This document shows positions 1 to 8,455 of a stretch of 30,380 bases of DNA, one piece after another; positions within the stretch are counted from its first letter, which is position 1, and the number at the start of each line of letters is the position of its first letter. Origin of the DNA: a virus; the IMG/VR virus record IMGVR_UViG_3300035663_000072, positions 1 through 30,380 of that record; one strand, given 5' to 3'. The notes under the pieces were generated by a model that was given only the letters and a program-made list of their open reading frames with translations, had not been told where the DNA came from and made no database searches. The translations under genes were made by a program, and so were the position numbers.

Positions 1-483
1 CTGAGCCTACCGGCAGACTTCCTGGCGGCGTACAGCCTCGCGGTGTACTCGACGCTCCTGGGCGGCGGCAACCGGGAGTTCCTCCTGAACAAGGATGTGA
101 ACTTCATGCGCGAGAGCTATCCCAATCCGGCCACCACCGGCACGCCTCGGTACTACGCGCTCGACGGTACCAGCACCCCGCTGATCCAAAAGATCATCCT
201 GGGCCCCACGCCCGGTGCCAACTTCAGCGCTGAGCTGAACTACTTCTACCAGCCGGAGAGTATCGTCACGGCCACGAACACTTGGCTGGGCGACAACTTC
301 GAGTCGGTGCTGTTCAACGCGGTCCTGGTCGAAGCTGCTCGATTCATGAAGGCTGAGCAGGATGTCATGGCGATGTACCAGAACCAGTTCAACGAGTCGT
401 TCGTGCTGTTGAAGAACCTTGGTGACGGGAAGAACCGCCAGGACATGTACCGCAGCGGTCAAGTGCGGAACGAGGTGAAGTAA
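1..483 (+). CDS. Head-tail adaptor-like virion protein (5' truncated by window edge)
   Basis: The frame is open from base 1 with no start codon forced inside the window, so this is the C-terminal 160 residues of a longer protein; the GTG at 43 is internal. The sequence starts LSLPADFLAAYSLAVYSTLL and has the pattern of the short adaptor proteins that sit between portal and tail nozzle in short-tailed phages (SU10-type adaptor family). It contains an amphipathic stretch (ESVLFNAVLVEAARFMK) followed by a helical region with repeated Gln and Asn, then a basic end. Its position directly before small virion and tail genes fits a connector. It ends TAA next to the ATG of the next gene. The family call is by resemblance only; another head-completion protein is possible. 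Confidence 0.6.
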   Translation: MSLPADFLAAYSLAVYSTLLGGGNREFLLNKDVNFMRESYPNPATTGTPRYYALDGTSTPLIQKIILGPTPGANFSAELNYFYQPESIVTATNTWLGDNFESVLFNAVLVEAARFMKAEQDVMAMYQNQFNESFVLLKNLGDGKNRQDMYRSGQVRNEVK

Positions 484-900
484 ATGCCGATCCTCCAGGG
501 CATGTGTTCGTCGTTCAAGCAGGAGTCCTGGCTGGGCATCCACGACCTTGACACCGACACGCTGAAGATGGCGCTGTACACGGCCAACGCGAACCTGAGC
601 CAAGCCACGACGGTCTACACGACCGCTGATGAGGTTGTAGGCGCGGGGTACACCGCTGGCGGTGAGGTCATCACGGGGGCTCAAGTCCTGCTCTCCGGCA
701 CCACGGCGTATCTGACGTTCAACAACCCGGTGTGGTCTGGTGCCTCGTTCGTCTGCCGGGGTGCGCTGATCTACAACGCCAGCAAGGCCGACCGCGCCAT
801 CGCGGTAATTGACTTCGGCGCGGACAAGACGGCGTCGGGTACGTTCACGGTACAACTCCCAGCGGCCACAGCCGCCGCAGCGCTGCTGCGCTTCGCTTGA
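484..900 (+). CDS. Small conserved phage virion protein
   Basis: A 138-residue protein starting at an ATG directly after the previous stop, with GAGGTG at 472-477 as ribosome site. It starts with a Cys-Ser-Ser-Phe-Lys-Gln-Glu motif, then alternates short beta-type stretches (LKMALYTANANL, TAYLTFNNPVWSGASF, RGALIYNASKADRAIAVIDFG). This pattern, with GALIYN and a C-terminal FTVQLPAATA segment, is common in phage structural modules, where it is usually left without a function. The beta-rich make-up suggests a head-decoration, head-tail or fibre-associated role, which is inference. No signal peptide or membrane segment is seen. The next gene follows after 7 bases. Confidence 0.7.
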   Translation: MPILQGMCSSFKQESWLGIHDLDTDTLKMALYTANANLSQATTVYTTADEVVGAGYTAGGEVITGAQVLLSGTTAYLTFNNPVWSGASFVCRGALIYNASKADRAIAVIDFGADKTASGTFTVQLPAATAAAALLRFA

Positions 901-907
901 GGTCATC

Positions 908-2002
908 ATGGCAAACACTTACACCACGGGCTTGCGGCTGTCGAAGCCGGGGCTGGGCGACGCGGGCTGGGGCACCACGGTCAACAGCGGGCTTACCGAT
1001 CTGGTCGATCAGGCGGTAGCCGGTCAGGTGCGCGTGGATGTCACGGCTGCGGGGCCCTTCGTCCTGACGCTGTCTGACGGTGCGGTGTCTGATGGACGGA
1101 GCATGTTCATCTACGCCTTCGGCACGCCCGGGGGTGCACGCGAGATCCAAGTCCCTGCGCGGTCAAACACGGTCAACAAGCTCTTCTTCGTCAGGAACGA
1201 CTCCAACGGTGCTGTGACGGTCAAGGTCGTTGGGCAGACGGGTGTGGTGGTCCCAGTCAACGCCTCGATGGTGTTGAAGATGAACGACGGCGGTACGGAC
1301 GTTGTTGAAGGGATCACGCATGTTGCGGCACTGACCCTTGGCGCCCCGCTGCCGGTGGCTTCTGGTGGTACAGGGATCACCGCGTTCGGCACGGGCGTAG
1401 CCACCGCGTTAGGACAAAACGTCACGGGTTCGGGCGGCATTGTCCTGGCTACCTCACCGACCTTCACCGGTATCCCCGCTGCTCCCACAGCAACTTCCGG
1501 CACCAACACCACGCAGCTTGCCACAACGGCGTTTGTTCAGTCTGCTATCCAAGCAGCGTACCCTGTCGGCTCCATCTACATCAACGCAACCAACGCTACC
1601 AATCCCGGCACCTTGTTGGGCTTCGGTACTTGGGTCGCGTTTGGCGCTGGCCGCGTCCCTGTCGGCTTCGATTCCGGTAACCCGCTGTTTGATACCGCCG
1701 AGGAGACTGGTGGTTCAGCGAACGCCACTGTGGTCAGCCACGATCACACGTACAGCGCAACGACCGGAAATCAAAGCGCCAACCATACTCACTCTCCTAC
1801 CTCAGGAAATTTCCTTGTTACAGGAACAAGTCCGTATGCCTTAAGTTTGGGGTCTGAAGTCGCTGTAGCATCTAGCACAGGCACACAGAGCGCCGACCAC
1901 ACGCACAACGTCAGCGGCACAACCGCCAGCACGGGCTCCAGCGGCACCAACGCCAACTACCAGCCGTACATCACGGTGTACATGTGGAAGAGAACGGCAT
2001 GA
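908..2002 (+). CDS. Tail fibre / tail collar-like protein
   Basis: The protein has 364 residues from the ATG at 908; GAGG at 899-902 overlaps the previous stop and sets this start, although the frame is open further upstream. The N-terminal part (MANTYTTGLRLSKPGLGDAGWG) is typical of the attachment end of phage fibres. The middle holds PLPVASGGTGI and a SPTFTGIP...LATTAFV segment, both recurrent in tail fibres. Near residue 225 comes YPVGSIYI, then GTWVAFGAGRVPVGFD, the collar-type domain found at fibre tips. The end is rich in His, Ser and Thr (HDHTYS, HTHSP, DHTHN), a metal-binding style seen in trimeric fibre tips. It probably contributes to host recognition. The last bases overlap the endolysin start (ATGA). 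Confidence 0.8.
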   Translation: MANTYTTGLRLSKPGLGDAGWGTTVNSGLTDLVDQAVAGQVRVDVTAAGPFVLTLSDGAVSDGRSMFIYAFGTPGGAREIQVPARSNTVNKLFFVRNDSNGAVTVKVVGQTGVVVPVNASMVLKMNDGGTDVVEGITHVAALTLGAPLPVASGGTGITAFGTGVATALGQNVTGSGGIVLATSPTFTGIPAAPTATSGTNTTQLATTAFVQSAIQAAYPVGSIYINATNATNPGTLLGFGTWVAFGAGRVPVGFDSGNPLFDTAEETGGSANATVVSHDHTYSATTGNQSANHTHSPTSGNFLVTGTSPYALSLGSEVAVASSTGTQSADHTHNVSGTTASTGSSGTNANYQPYITVYMWKRTA

Positions 2003-2475
2003 ACTTCGATAACGCTTTCAAGGAACTACTCAAGCACGAAGGGGGGTACATTAATCATGCCCTCGATCCGGGTAAAGCCACCAACATGGGTATCACCGAG
2101 GCGGTGGCACGCCGGGTGGGCTACAAGGGTGCCATGCAAGACCTGCCGGTGGACCTCGCCAAGCGCATCTACCTCGAAGAGTACTGGAACGCTGTCCGGG
2201 CCGATGAACTGCCTTCGCTGGTCCGCTACGCCGTCTTCGACGCTGCGGTGAACTCCGGTGTACGGCAGTCGGTTCTGTGGCTCCAGCGGGCCCTTGGCGT
2301 GGCTGATGATGGTTCCCTGGGGCCGAAGACTGTGGCCGCTGCCAACGCGGCCAATCCCGATGCCCTACGGGCGCGGCTCATCAGCCAGCGTTTGCGCTTC
2401 CTGACCAACCTCAACACCTTCGGCGCCTTCGGGCGCGGCTGGACCCGGCGCTGCTGCGACATCATGGAGATGTGA
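1999..2475 (+). CDS. Endolysin, glycoside hydrolase family 108 with peptidoglycan-binding domain
   Basis: A 158-residue muramidase that would cut the glycan strands of peptidoglycan at lysis. The start at 1999 is chosen over the upstream GTG at 1984 because it gives an ATGA overlap with the fibre gene, and the homologous sequence begins at MNFDNAF. The catalytic Glu is in HEGGY (E14), followed by the family signature DPGKATNMGIT at 23-33, then WNAVRADELP and FDAAVNSG at 80-87. The C-terminal half (about 85-150, LQRALGVADDGSLGPKT) matches the PG_binding_3-type domain paired with GH108. No signal peptide or SAR segment is visible, so export should depend on the holin. It opens the lysis cassette 1999-3168. 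Confidence 0.92.
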   Translation: MNFDNAFKELLKHEGGYINHALDPGKATNMGITEAVARRVGYKGAMQDLPVDLAKRIYLEEYWNAVRADELPSLVRYAVFDAAVNSGVRQSVLWLQRALGVADDGSLGPKTVAAANAANPDALRARLISQRLRFLTNLNTFGAFGRGWTRRCCDIMEM

Positions 2476-2476
2476 T

Positions 2477-2770
2477 ATGCGCCCCTTCGCTGTCTTGTTC
2501 GCGCTTCTCCTGGTGGGGGGTGTTTCTGGCAGCGTTATGGGCGACGGCCTGGGGCCCATCGCTGAGGTCCGGGCAGGGGACGCCCGGGTAGAGCTTCATC
2601 GAGAACCCGGCCCGTGTGTGGGCTTCGCCCGCTGGGCACTGTACCTCCAGGACAAGATCCGCGTGCCGGGGTGCTGGATTCTGGTGGAGGAGTCTGTTCA
2701 AATCGCATGGCTTGATGGGAGCACATCCGTGATCCCCTCTCGGGCATTTCGCAAACCGGAGATTCTATGA
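2477..2770 (+). CDS. Exported small protein of the lysis cassette, unknown function
   Basis: A 97-residue protein with a clear N-terminal signal sequence: MRPF, a hydrophobic core AVLFALLLVGGV, then small residues SGS suitable for cleavage near residue 18. There is no lipobox cysteine, so it does not look like an Rz1-type lipoprotein. The mature part has two cysteines (C47, C66) that could form a disulfide in the periplasm, and a conserved-looking end (IAWLDGSTSVIPSRAF). It sits between endolysin and holin, with GGAG at 2466-2469 upstream and an ATGA overlap with the holin, so a lysis or envelope role is likely by context. A spanin role is not supported because neither a coiled coil nor a lipobox is seen. 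Confidence 0.65.
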   Translation: MRPFAVLFALLLVGGVSGSVMGDGLGPIAEVRAGDARVELHREPGPCVGFARWALYLQDKIRVPGCWILVEESVQIAWLDGSTSVIPSRAFRKPEIL

Positions 2771-3168
2771 ACCCGCTCTTCCTTGGACCGGTCCTTGAGA
2801 TTGGCAAGACGCTGTTGGATCGGTTCATCCCGGACCCGGAGAAGAAGCGCGAAGCGGAAGCTGAGTTCCTCAAGCAAGCCATGGACGGCGAACTCAAGCA
2901 GGTCATCGCCCAACTGGAGATCAACGCCCGAGAGGCTACGCACCCCAGCACCTGGGTTGCTGGCTGGCGTCCTTACTTCGGCTGGGTTGGCGGTACTGCA
3001 TTCGCTTATGTCGGCATCATCAAACCGCTGCTGACTTGGTGGGCAACTATCAAGGGCTGGCCGGTGCCGCCTGACATCGACACGGAATTCTTGTGGGTGG
3101 TGGTGTCTGGAATGCTGGGCATCGGCGGATTGCGCACCTACGAAAAGTCCAAGGGCGTAACGAAGTAA
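2767..3168 (+). CDS. Holin, 3TM (GTA_holin_3TM-like) family
   Basis: A 133-residue protein with a charged N-terminal amphipathic helix (about 20-57, KKREAEAEFLKQAMDGELKQ), then the family hallmark INAREATHPSTWVAGWRP at 52-69, followed by two strongly hydrophobic segments (about 70-92 and 107-121) and a short basic tail. This is the layout of the three-helix holins found in gene transfer agents and many proteobacterial phages. It should form lesions in the inner membrane at the end of infection and release the endolysin encoded just upstream. GGAG at 2758-2761 precedes the ATG, which overlaps the previous stop as ATGA. Family call by motif; lysis role also supported by neighbours. Confidence 0.88.
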   Translation: MNPLFLGPVLEIGKTLLDRFIPDPEKKREAEAEFLKQAMDGELKQVIAQLEINAREATHPSTWVAGWRPYFGWVGGTAFAYVGIIKPLLTWWATIKGWPVPPDIDTEFLWVVVSGMLGIGGLRTYEKSKGVTK

Positions 3169-3172
3169 CACC

Positions 3173-5065
3173 ATGCCGCTGAAAGCTGTACGCATCCGCC
3201 CGGGGGTGTTTCGCGAGAACACCCGCTACGCTTCAGAAGACCGTGGGTGGTACTTCTGCGACAAAGTCCGTTTCCGCTCGGGGCAACCCGAGAAGATCGG
3301 CGGGTGGGCGCAGCTGCTCAATGACCAGTTCCTCGGCGTCTGCCGCTCTCTTTGGCCTTGGACACAGTTCGTCGGTGTCGGCACGCACCTGAAGTACTAC
3401 ATCCAGTACGGCCAGTATTACGACATCACGCCGCTGCGCACTACTACGACGCTCCCCAACAACCCGTTTACGGCCAACGGTACTACGACGATCAGCGTCA
3501 ATGCACCCTCTCACGGTGCGCTTACTGGAGACTTTGTCACTTACAGCGGAGCTACGGCGTTCTCCGGAGTCACCATCTCTGGCGAGTACCAAGTCACGGT
3601 TGTTGATGCCAACACGTACACAATCACGTACAGCACGGCGGTGTCTGCGGGTTCGGGTGGTGGTGCAGCGGTATCGGCTGCCTATCAGGTCAACGTCGGC
3701 TCCGTCATTCAGTACCCTCCCGCGTCGGGTACGGGCTGGGGCAGTGGCGGCTGGGGTTCCGGTGTGTGGGGTGGCAGCTCGACACCCTTCGTCCCCTTGA
3801 ACTTCGGCCTCTGGACCGCGTACAACTTTGGCAACGACCTGCTGATCAACCCCAAGGGCGGGGGCATCTACTACTGGGACGCGGGGACCATCGGCACCGG
3901 CACGCGGGCGGTCAATATCTCGACGCTCACGGGTGCAAGCGACACGCCCAGCAAGTCGAACTACATCGTCGTTTCCGACGCCTCGCGCTTCGTCCTGGCC
4001 TTCGGCACCACTGACTACGGCTCAACCGATCTGGACCCCATGCTGATCCGCTGGTCGGATCAAGAGACCGCTGCCAACTGGACCCCGGCAGCGACCACTC
4101 AGGCGGGTAGCCTGCGCCTGTCTCACGGCTCTGCCATCGAGGCGGTTGCCCAGGTGCGGCAAGAGATTCTGGTCTGGACTGACACCTCGTTGTACTCCCT
4201 GCAGTACCTCGGCCCGCCCATTGTCTGGGGCTCACAGATCCTTGCGGACAACGTCTCCATCGTCAGTGACCGTGCCTGGGCAACTGCCGCGGGCGTCACC
4301 TACTGGATGGGTTACGAGAAGTTCTACATGTTTGACGGTCGCGTGCAAACGCTCAACTGCGATCTCCGTCAGTACATCTTCAACGACTTCAACTACGACC
4401 AGCCGCTGCAAGTCTTCGCTTCCACCGTGGAGCAGTTCAGTGAGGTCTGGTGGTTCTACTGCTCTGCAGGTTCCACTTCCGTTGACAAGTACGTTGTCTA
4501 CAACTACGCAGAGAAGATCTGGTACTACGGGTCGATGGCTCGCACTGCATGGGTTGATGCGAGCGTGGTTGAGGATGTGCCCATTGCGGCGGACTACAAC
4601 AGCCGTTTGTTGCTGCAAGAGACGGGTTGTGATGACAGTTCCGGCCCCTCGGCTGTAGGCTTCGACTCCTACATTACCTCGGCTGAGTTCGACATTGATG
4701 ACGGGCACAACTTCGGGTTCGTTTGGCGGGTGATCCCGGACATCACGTTCAACGGGTCTACGACGCCGCTGCCTGCACAGCCCAGCGTCGAGCTGTCCCT
4801 CCTCACGCTGCAGAACTCCGGCTCAGGCTACACGCGAGGCGTGGACCCGGTGGCTACGGACGCCTCTAATATGTCTGTCGCGGGGAGCAACGCGTTCCCT
4901 GTGGCGCGGGTGGCGACGACCACGGTCGAGCGCTTTACCGAGCAGGTCAACATCCGCATCAGGGCACGCCAGATGGCGATCAAAGTAGGGTCTACGGGCC
5001 AGGGCGTGCAGTGGCAGCTTGGGGTGCCTAGACTCGATCTCAGGCCGGATGGGCGTAAATCGTGA
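3173..5065 (+). CDS. Tail nozzle / P22 gp10-like DNA-stabilisation protein
   Basis: A 630-residue protein with the typical opening of this family: basic N-terminus, GVFRENTRYASEDRGWYFCD, then KVRFRSGQPEKIGGW. These proteins form a hexameric beta-propeller that closes the tail and retains packaged DNA in podoviruses. Residues about 94-172 hold an inserted beta-domain (ISVNAPSHGALTGDFVTYSG, then YQVTVVDANTYTITY), of the repeat type often labelled E1-FCCH-like in phage proteins. The stretch GWGSGGWGSGVWG at about 188-200 is a glycine/tryptophan linker. Later parts repeat beta blades (IRWSDQETAANWTPA, GYEKFYMFDG, VYNYAEKIWYYG). It follows the lysis cassette after four bases and overlaps the next gene as GTGA. 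Confidence 0.78.
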   Translation: MPLKAVRIRPGVFRENTRYASEDRGWYFCDKVRFRSGQPEKIGGWAQLLNDQFLGVCRSLWPWTQFVGVGTHLKYYIQYGQYYDITPLRTTTTLPNNPFTANGTTTISVNAPSHGALTGDFVTYSGATAFSGVTISGEYQVTVVDANTYTITYSTAVSAGSGGGAAVSAAYQVNVGSVIQYPPASGTGWGSGGWGSGVWGGSSTPFVPLNFGLWTAYNFGNDLLINPKGGGIYYWDAGTIGTGTRAVNISTLTGASDTPSKSNYIVVSDASRFVLAFGTTDYGSTDLDPMLIRWSDQETAANWTPAATTQAGSLRLSHGSAIEAVAQVRQEILVWTDTSLYSLQYLGPPIVWGSQILADNVSIVSDRAWATAAGVTYWMGYEKFYMFDGRVQTLNCDLRQYIFNDFNYDQPLQVFASTVEQFSEVWWFYCSAGSTSVDKYVVYNYAEKIWYYGSMARTAWVDASVVEDVPIAADYNSRLLLQETGCDDSSGPSAVGFDSYITSAEFDIDDGHNFGFVWRVIPDITFNGSTTPLPAQPSVELSLLTLQNSGSGYTRGVDPVATDASNMSVAGSNAFPVARVATTTVERFTEQVNIRIRARQMAIKVGSTGQGVQWQLGVPRLDLRPDGRKS

Positions 5066-6435
5066 GCATCATCAGCACGATCATCAAGAGGTTCAAAGCC
5101 CCTGCGCTTCCGTTCCCTACAAGAGGCTACGATCCGGACTACTTCAACCAGCTACTGAGCATTCTGCGGATCTACTTCAACCAGCTAGACAACCTGCTGA
5201 ATCAAATCGTGGCGACTACTGCAAACCCTATCCCAATATCAATCGGTGGCACCAACGTCGATGCGTTTGGGCGCCTGCGTGTCAGCCAGCCCTACACCAT
5301 TTTTGACAGCCAGAACCGCTACGCAATTGACAACCAGTTCGACACCAGCACGGCTACAGGTGGCTCAACCACGTACCTACCCAACGAAGCCTCGGTGCGG
5401 ATGGATGTCACCACCTCAAGCGGGTCTGAAGTTGTCAGGCAGTCTTACAGGTGCATGCCGTACCAGCCGGGTAAGGGTTTGTTGCTGCTGGCTACGTTCG
5501 TGATGAACTCGCCCAAGACAGGGCTGCGCCAGCGGGTGGGGTATTTTGGAACCCAGAACGGCGTGTTCCTCCAGCAAGCAGACAGCACCGTCTCGTTTGT
5601 CCTGAGGTCTTACATCTCAGGCTCCGTTGACGACACCTCGCGGGCGGTCAACCAAGCGAACTGGAACGGCGACAAACTTGATGGGACGGGGGACTCCGGG
5701 TATACCCTTGATCTGACCAAGGCGCAGATCCTCTGGATGGACTTCGAGTGGTTGGGCGTAGGTTCCGTTCGGTGCGGCTTCATCATCAACGGTGAGTACA
5801 TCGTCTGCCACACGTTCAACAATGCAAACGACATCACTTCTGTTTACATGACCACGGCAATTTTGCCGGTCAGGTATCAGATCACCAACACCGGAGCGAC
5901 GGCAAGCGCTTCGTCCCTGAAGCAAATTTGCTCCTCGGTGGTTTCTGAAGGTGGGTACGAGCAGACTTCCATTGAACACGTTGCCCGAAGGACAGCGGCC
6001 AAGACTTCAATTGGCACGACCTTTCTTCCTCTGGTATCCATCCGGCTGGCTTCCACCGCGCTGAACGCAGTGGTGCTGCCCGTCAAATTTAACGTGATGC
6101 CAACCTCGACGGGGGATGACTTTGAGGTTATTCTGACAAAGAACAGCACCGGGCTGACCTCGGCCTCTTGGGCTGCAGTTGCAGGTGATGCCAACGTGGA
6201 GATGGACACTTCTGCCACGGCCATGACGGTAGGCACCATCGTAGATATCCAATACGTGAAGTCCACCAACCAGTCCAGTGGGACGATCAACCAGCCTGCG
6301 GCGTACAACTGGGATCTTCAGTTGGGTTCCTCCTTGACTGGGACGAGTGATATCTATACGCTGGGCATCCGGGTGCTGTCGGGCTCCTCTGGCGCAGCCA
6401 TCGGGTCTTTGACCTTCTACGATCTGACGCAGTGA
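5062..6435 (+). CDS. Large phage structural protein (tail/fibre-associated)
   Basis: A 457-residue protein with a GTG start at 5062 that overlaps the previous stop as GTGA. Residues about 15-55 form a helical N-terminus (YDPDYFNQLLSILRIYFNQL). A beta-rich body follows: DAFGRLRVSQPYTIFDSQNR, YRCMPYQPGKGLLLLATFVM, NWNGDKLDGTGDSGYTLDLT, then ILWMDFEWLGVGSVRCGFII. The combination of GRLRVS-type entry, YQPGK and WNGDKLDGTG followed by a DFEWLGVG motif recurs in structural proteins of marine and freshwater phages and is usually annotated only as virion protein. Position after the nozzle suggests a tail accessory or fibre component. The weak ribosome site implies translational coupling to the nozzle gene. 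Confidence 0.7.
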   Translation: MSIISTIIKRFKAPALPFPTRGYDPDYFNQLLSILRIYFNQLDNLLNQIVATTANPIPISIGGTNVDAFGRLRVSQPYTIFDSQNRYAIDNQFDTSTATGGSTTYLPNEASVRMDVTTSSGSEVVRQSYRCMPYQPGKGLLLLATFVMNSPKTGLRQRVGYFGTQNGVFLQQADSTVSFVLRSYISGSVDDTSRAVNQANWNGDKLDGTGDSGYTLDLTKAQILWMDFEWLGVGSVRCGFIINGEYIVCHTFNNANDITSVYMTTAILPVRYQITNTGATASASSLKQICSSVVSEGGYEQTSIEHVARRTAAKTSIGTTFLPLVSIRLASTALNAVVLPVKFNVMPTSTGDDFEVILTKNSTGLTSASWAAVAGDANVEMDTSATAMTVGTIVDIQYVKSTNQSSGTINQPAAYNWDLQLGSSLTGTSDIYTLGIRVLSGSSGAAIGSLTFYDLTQ

Positions 6436-6467
6436 TGGCGTTCTGGTACTTGACTTGAGGTAAGGCT

Positions 6468-7622
6468 ATGAATCTCCTAGACGTCATCAAAGGTGGCGCG
6501 GGTATTGTTAAAGATGTGTTTGATTTCGGCAAAGACATCTTCGGTTCTGACGCTGGTAAGCTAGGTCTAGCAGCTTTGGCGGCACAACAAGCCGCGAAAG
6601 AACGCCTCCCTGAAAGAGGTGGTGGAACAAAGCTGGCTTATCCCGGCCCCGCACAGCTCACCCGCACGATGGGGGTGCACCCCACTTTGGGCACTCCTCT
6701 GGCCTACTATGACTATGGCCCGCCTATTCAAGCTGTTGGCCCCACTGCGGCAACTGCTGCTACGGGTGAGGAAGAAAGGGCCGCGTTGGAACGGCTGCTG
6801 GGTGGTAGCAGCCTTGGGCAAGACGCAGATGTTGCGCCTTCGTCTTCTGGCGGGGGCGGTGCTCCTGGACAGGGCGTCAGCTCAGCGGCACAGCAGCTCG
6901 GACTGGGTCTCATGGCGTATGGGAACATCCCGCTTATGCCTTACGGGATGCTGGCGAGTGCGGTTGGAAAGGGCATCGCTGATCAGCAGATCAATGCGAT
7001 GAGCACCGCACAACAAGCGATGCAAGATATGTTTAGCATCCCTGGGATTTCAGTAGTTAGCGACGCCAACGGGAACATCATCGGAGTGAGTAACCCGGAG
7101 TCGATTGCCGCTGCGGATGCGGATATGTTCGGTACATCGCAATCCGCCGCAGAGGAAGCGGTATCAAATGCGATGGCTGCAATGGCGGAGAGTGGTGCGG
7201 CAGGGGTGGGCCCCGGTACAGATAGCAGTGACTCTAGTGCTGGGGATATTAGTGGCGCTGGTTTAGGTTTGGCCCAAGGTGGTCCTGTTGCCCAATACGC
7301 CGCTCAAGGCGGGCTAATGCACGCCTACGCGCACGGAGGCCATGTCAACATGGAGGACGGCGGCTTCGTGCTGACCAAACGGGCCGTGGACGGCGCTGGC
7401 GGGCCGAGGGGCCTTGCTGCTCTGGTGCCCGGTGCACAACCGATTCGTGGGCCAGGGACTGGCACAAGCGACAGCATCCCTGCGACAATTCGTGGGGCCA
7501 AGGGCCAGACTCCGGCCCGAGTGTCAAACGGTGAAGCCTACGTCCCTCGGGAGACTGTCCAGCGTATGGGCGGTGCACGCCAAATGTACAACCTGATGCA
7601 TAACCTTCAGAGGAGAGCGTGA
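6468..7622 (+). CDS. Internal virion/structural protein with Gly-rich surface-type C-terminal domain
   Basis: 384 residues from the ATG at 6468, with GAGG at 6457-6460. The N-terminus (MNLLDVIKGGAGIVKDVFDF) is amphipathic. The middle is low in complexity and Ala/Gly/Ser-rich. From about residue 265 a recognisable phage segment begins: LAQGGPVAQYAAQGGLM, HGGHVNMEDGGFVLTKRAVD, then IRGPGTGTSDSIPATIRG and ARVSNGEAYVPRETV. This GPGTGTSDSIP...VSNGE pattern occurs in virion proteins ejected with DNA and in tape-measure-like proteins. No enzyme motif is visible. The next gene starts at TGATG. Role as an ejection or core protein is inferred from position and segment. Confidence 0.65.
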   Translation: MNLLDVIKGGAGIVKDVFDFGKDIFGSDAGKLGLAALAAQQAAKERLPERGGGTKLAYPGPAQLTRTMGVHPTLGTPLAYYDYGPPIQAVGPTAATAATGEEERAALERLLGGSSLGQDADVAPSSSGGGGAPGQGVSSAAQQLGLGLMAYGNIPLMPYGMLASAVGKGIADQQINAMSTAQQAMQDMFSIPGISVVSDANGNIIGVSNPESIAAADADMFGTSQSAAEEAVSNAMAAMAESGAAGVGPGTDSSDSSAGDISGAGLGLAQGGPVAQYAAQGGLMHAYAHGGHVNMEDGGFVLTKRAVDGAGGPRGLAALVPGAQPIRGPGTGTSDSIPATIRGAKGQTPARVSNGEAYVPRETVQRMGGARQMYNLMHNLQRRA

Positions 7623-8452
7623 TGGCTGATGTCACGACGACGGGCGGTGGGACTACTACCGGGGGCCTTAACCCCTCCCAATCCACGCTGTCACCTAACT
7701 TCGCGCCGTATGTCTACGACATGCTGTCCAAGGGACAGGCGGCGGCTGGACTACCGTTTCAACCCTATACGGGTGAGCGTTTCGCGGGGGCTTCTGACCT
7801 TCAACAACAAGCCTTCGCAGGTCTCGGTGCACTCGGTCAGTACAACCCGACGCAGTTCAGCACCGGCCTGGGGCCGGTAGGCTCCGTCCAGAGCTACATG
7901 TCGCCGTACATGTCAGCGGTGACTGACATCGAGGCGCGTGAAGCGCGGCGGCAGGCAGACATCGGTCGGCAGTCAGAGCAGGCGCGTCTTGCGCAGGCCG
8001 GTGCCTATGGCGGCAGCAGGCAGGCGATCATGGAGGCGGAGCGGCAGAGGAATCTTGGCACCCAGATTGGGGACATTACCTCCAAGGGCCTGCAGTCCGC
8101 CTACGACCGAGCGATGGAGCAGCGGCTGAAGGAGTCCGCGCTGGGGCTGGAGTCTCAACGCTACGGAGAACAGGCGCAACAGTTCGGTGCCACTTATGGA
8201 CTCCGATCACTGGCGGATCAACTTGCAGCGGGCAAAGAACAAAGAGAGATCGCGCAACAGCCTCTTGACTTCGGCTACCAGCAATTCCAAGAGAGCATGC
8301 AGTACCCCTTCCAGCAAGCCAAGTTCATGCAGACGCTACTTCCAGGACTTCCGTTGGAAGCGACCAAGTACACGCCGGAGCAATCCGCGTTGACCGCTGC
8401 AATGCAAGGGGGCCTTGGCCTATTGGCTCTTATGGGCGGGCTGAAAGGGTAA
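7622..8452 (+). CDS. Internal virion protein, helical, unknown function
   Basis: 276 residues from ATG 7622, chosen over the GTG at 7619 because AGGAGA at 7611-7616 is well placed and the start overlaps the previous stop by one base. The N-terminus is Thr/Gly-rich. Then come FQPYTGERFAGASDLQQQAF and a long helical part with YMSPYMSAVTDIEAREARRQ, QAGAYGGSRQAIMEAERQRN and LGTQIGDI. The YGGSRQAIMEAE helix is a recurrent element in podovirus internal proteins encoded next to a giant ejection protein. The last 25 residues are hydrophobic and glycine-rich (GGLGLLALMGGL), possibly membrane-interacting during ejection. No catalytic motif is seen. Confidence 0.62.
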   Translation: MADVTTTGGGTTTGGLNPSQSTLSPNFAPYVYDMLSKGQAAAGLPFQPYTGERFAGASDLQQQAFAGLGALGQYNPTQFSTGLGPVGSVQSYMSPYMSAVTDIEAREARRQADIGRQSEQARLAQAGAYGGSRQAIMEAERQRNLGTQIGDITSKGLQSAYDRAMEQRLKESALGLESQRYGEQAQQFGATYGLRSLADQLAAGKEQREIAQQPLDFGYQQFQESMQYPFQQAKFMQTLLPGLPLEATKYTPEQSALTAAMQGGLGLLALMGGLKG

Positions 8453-8455
8453 ACC

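Noticed and set aside
7-918. 303-codon open frame on the minus strand
   Set aside because: It lies opposite two well-supported virion genes, is rich in Arg/Val/Leu as expected from antisense GC-rich codons, and shows no domain or ribosome site.
2477-2770. Rz/Rz1 spanin identity for the exported protein
   Set aside because: No lipobox cysteine and no coiled-coil periplasmic region; only the position would support it.
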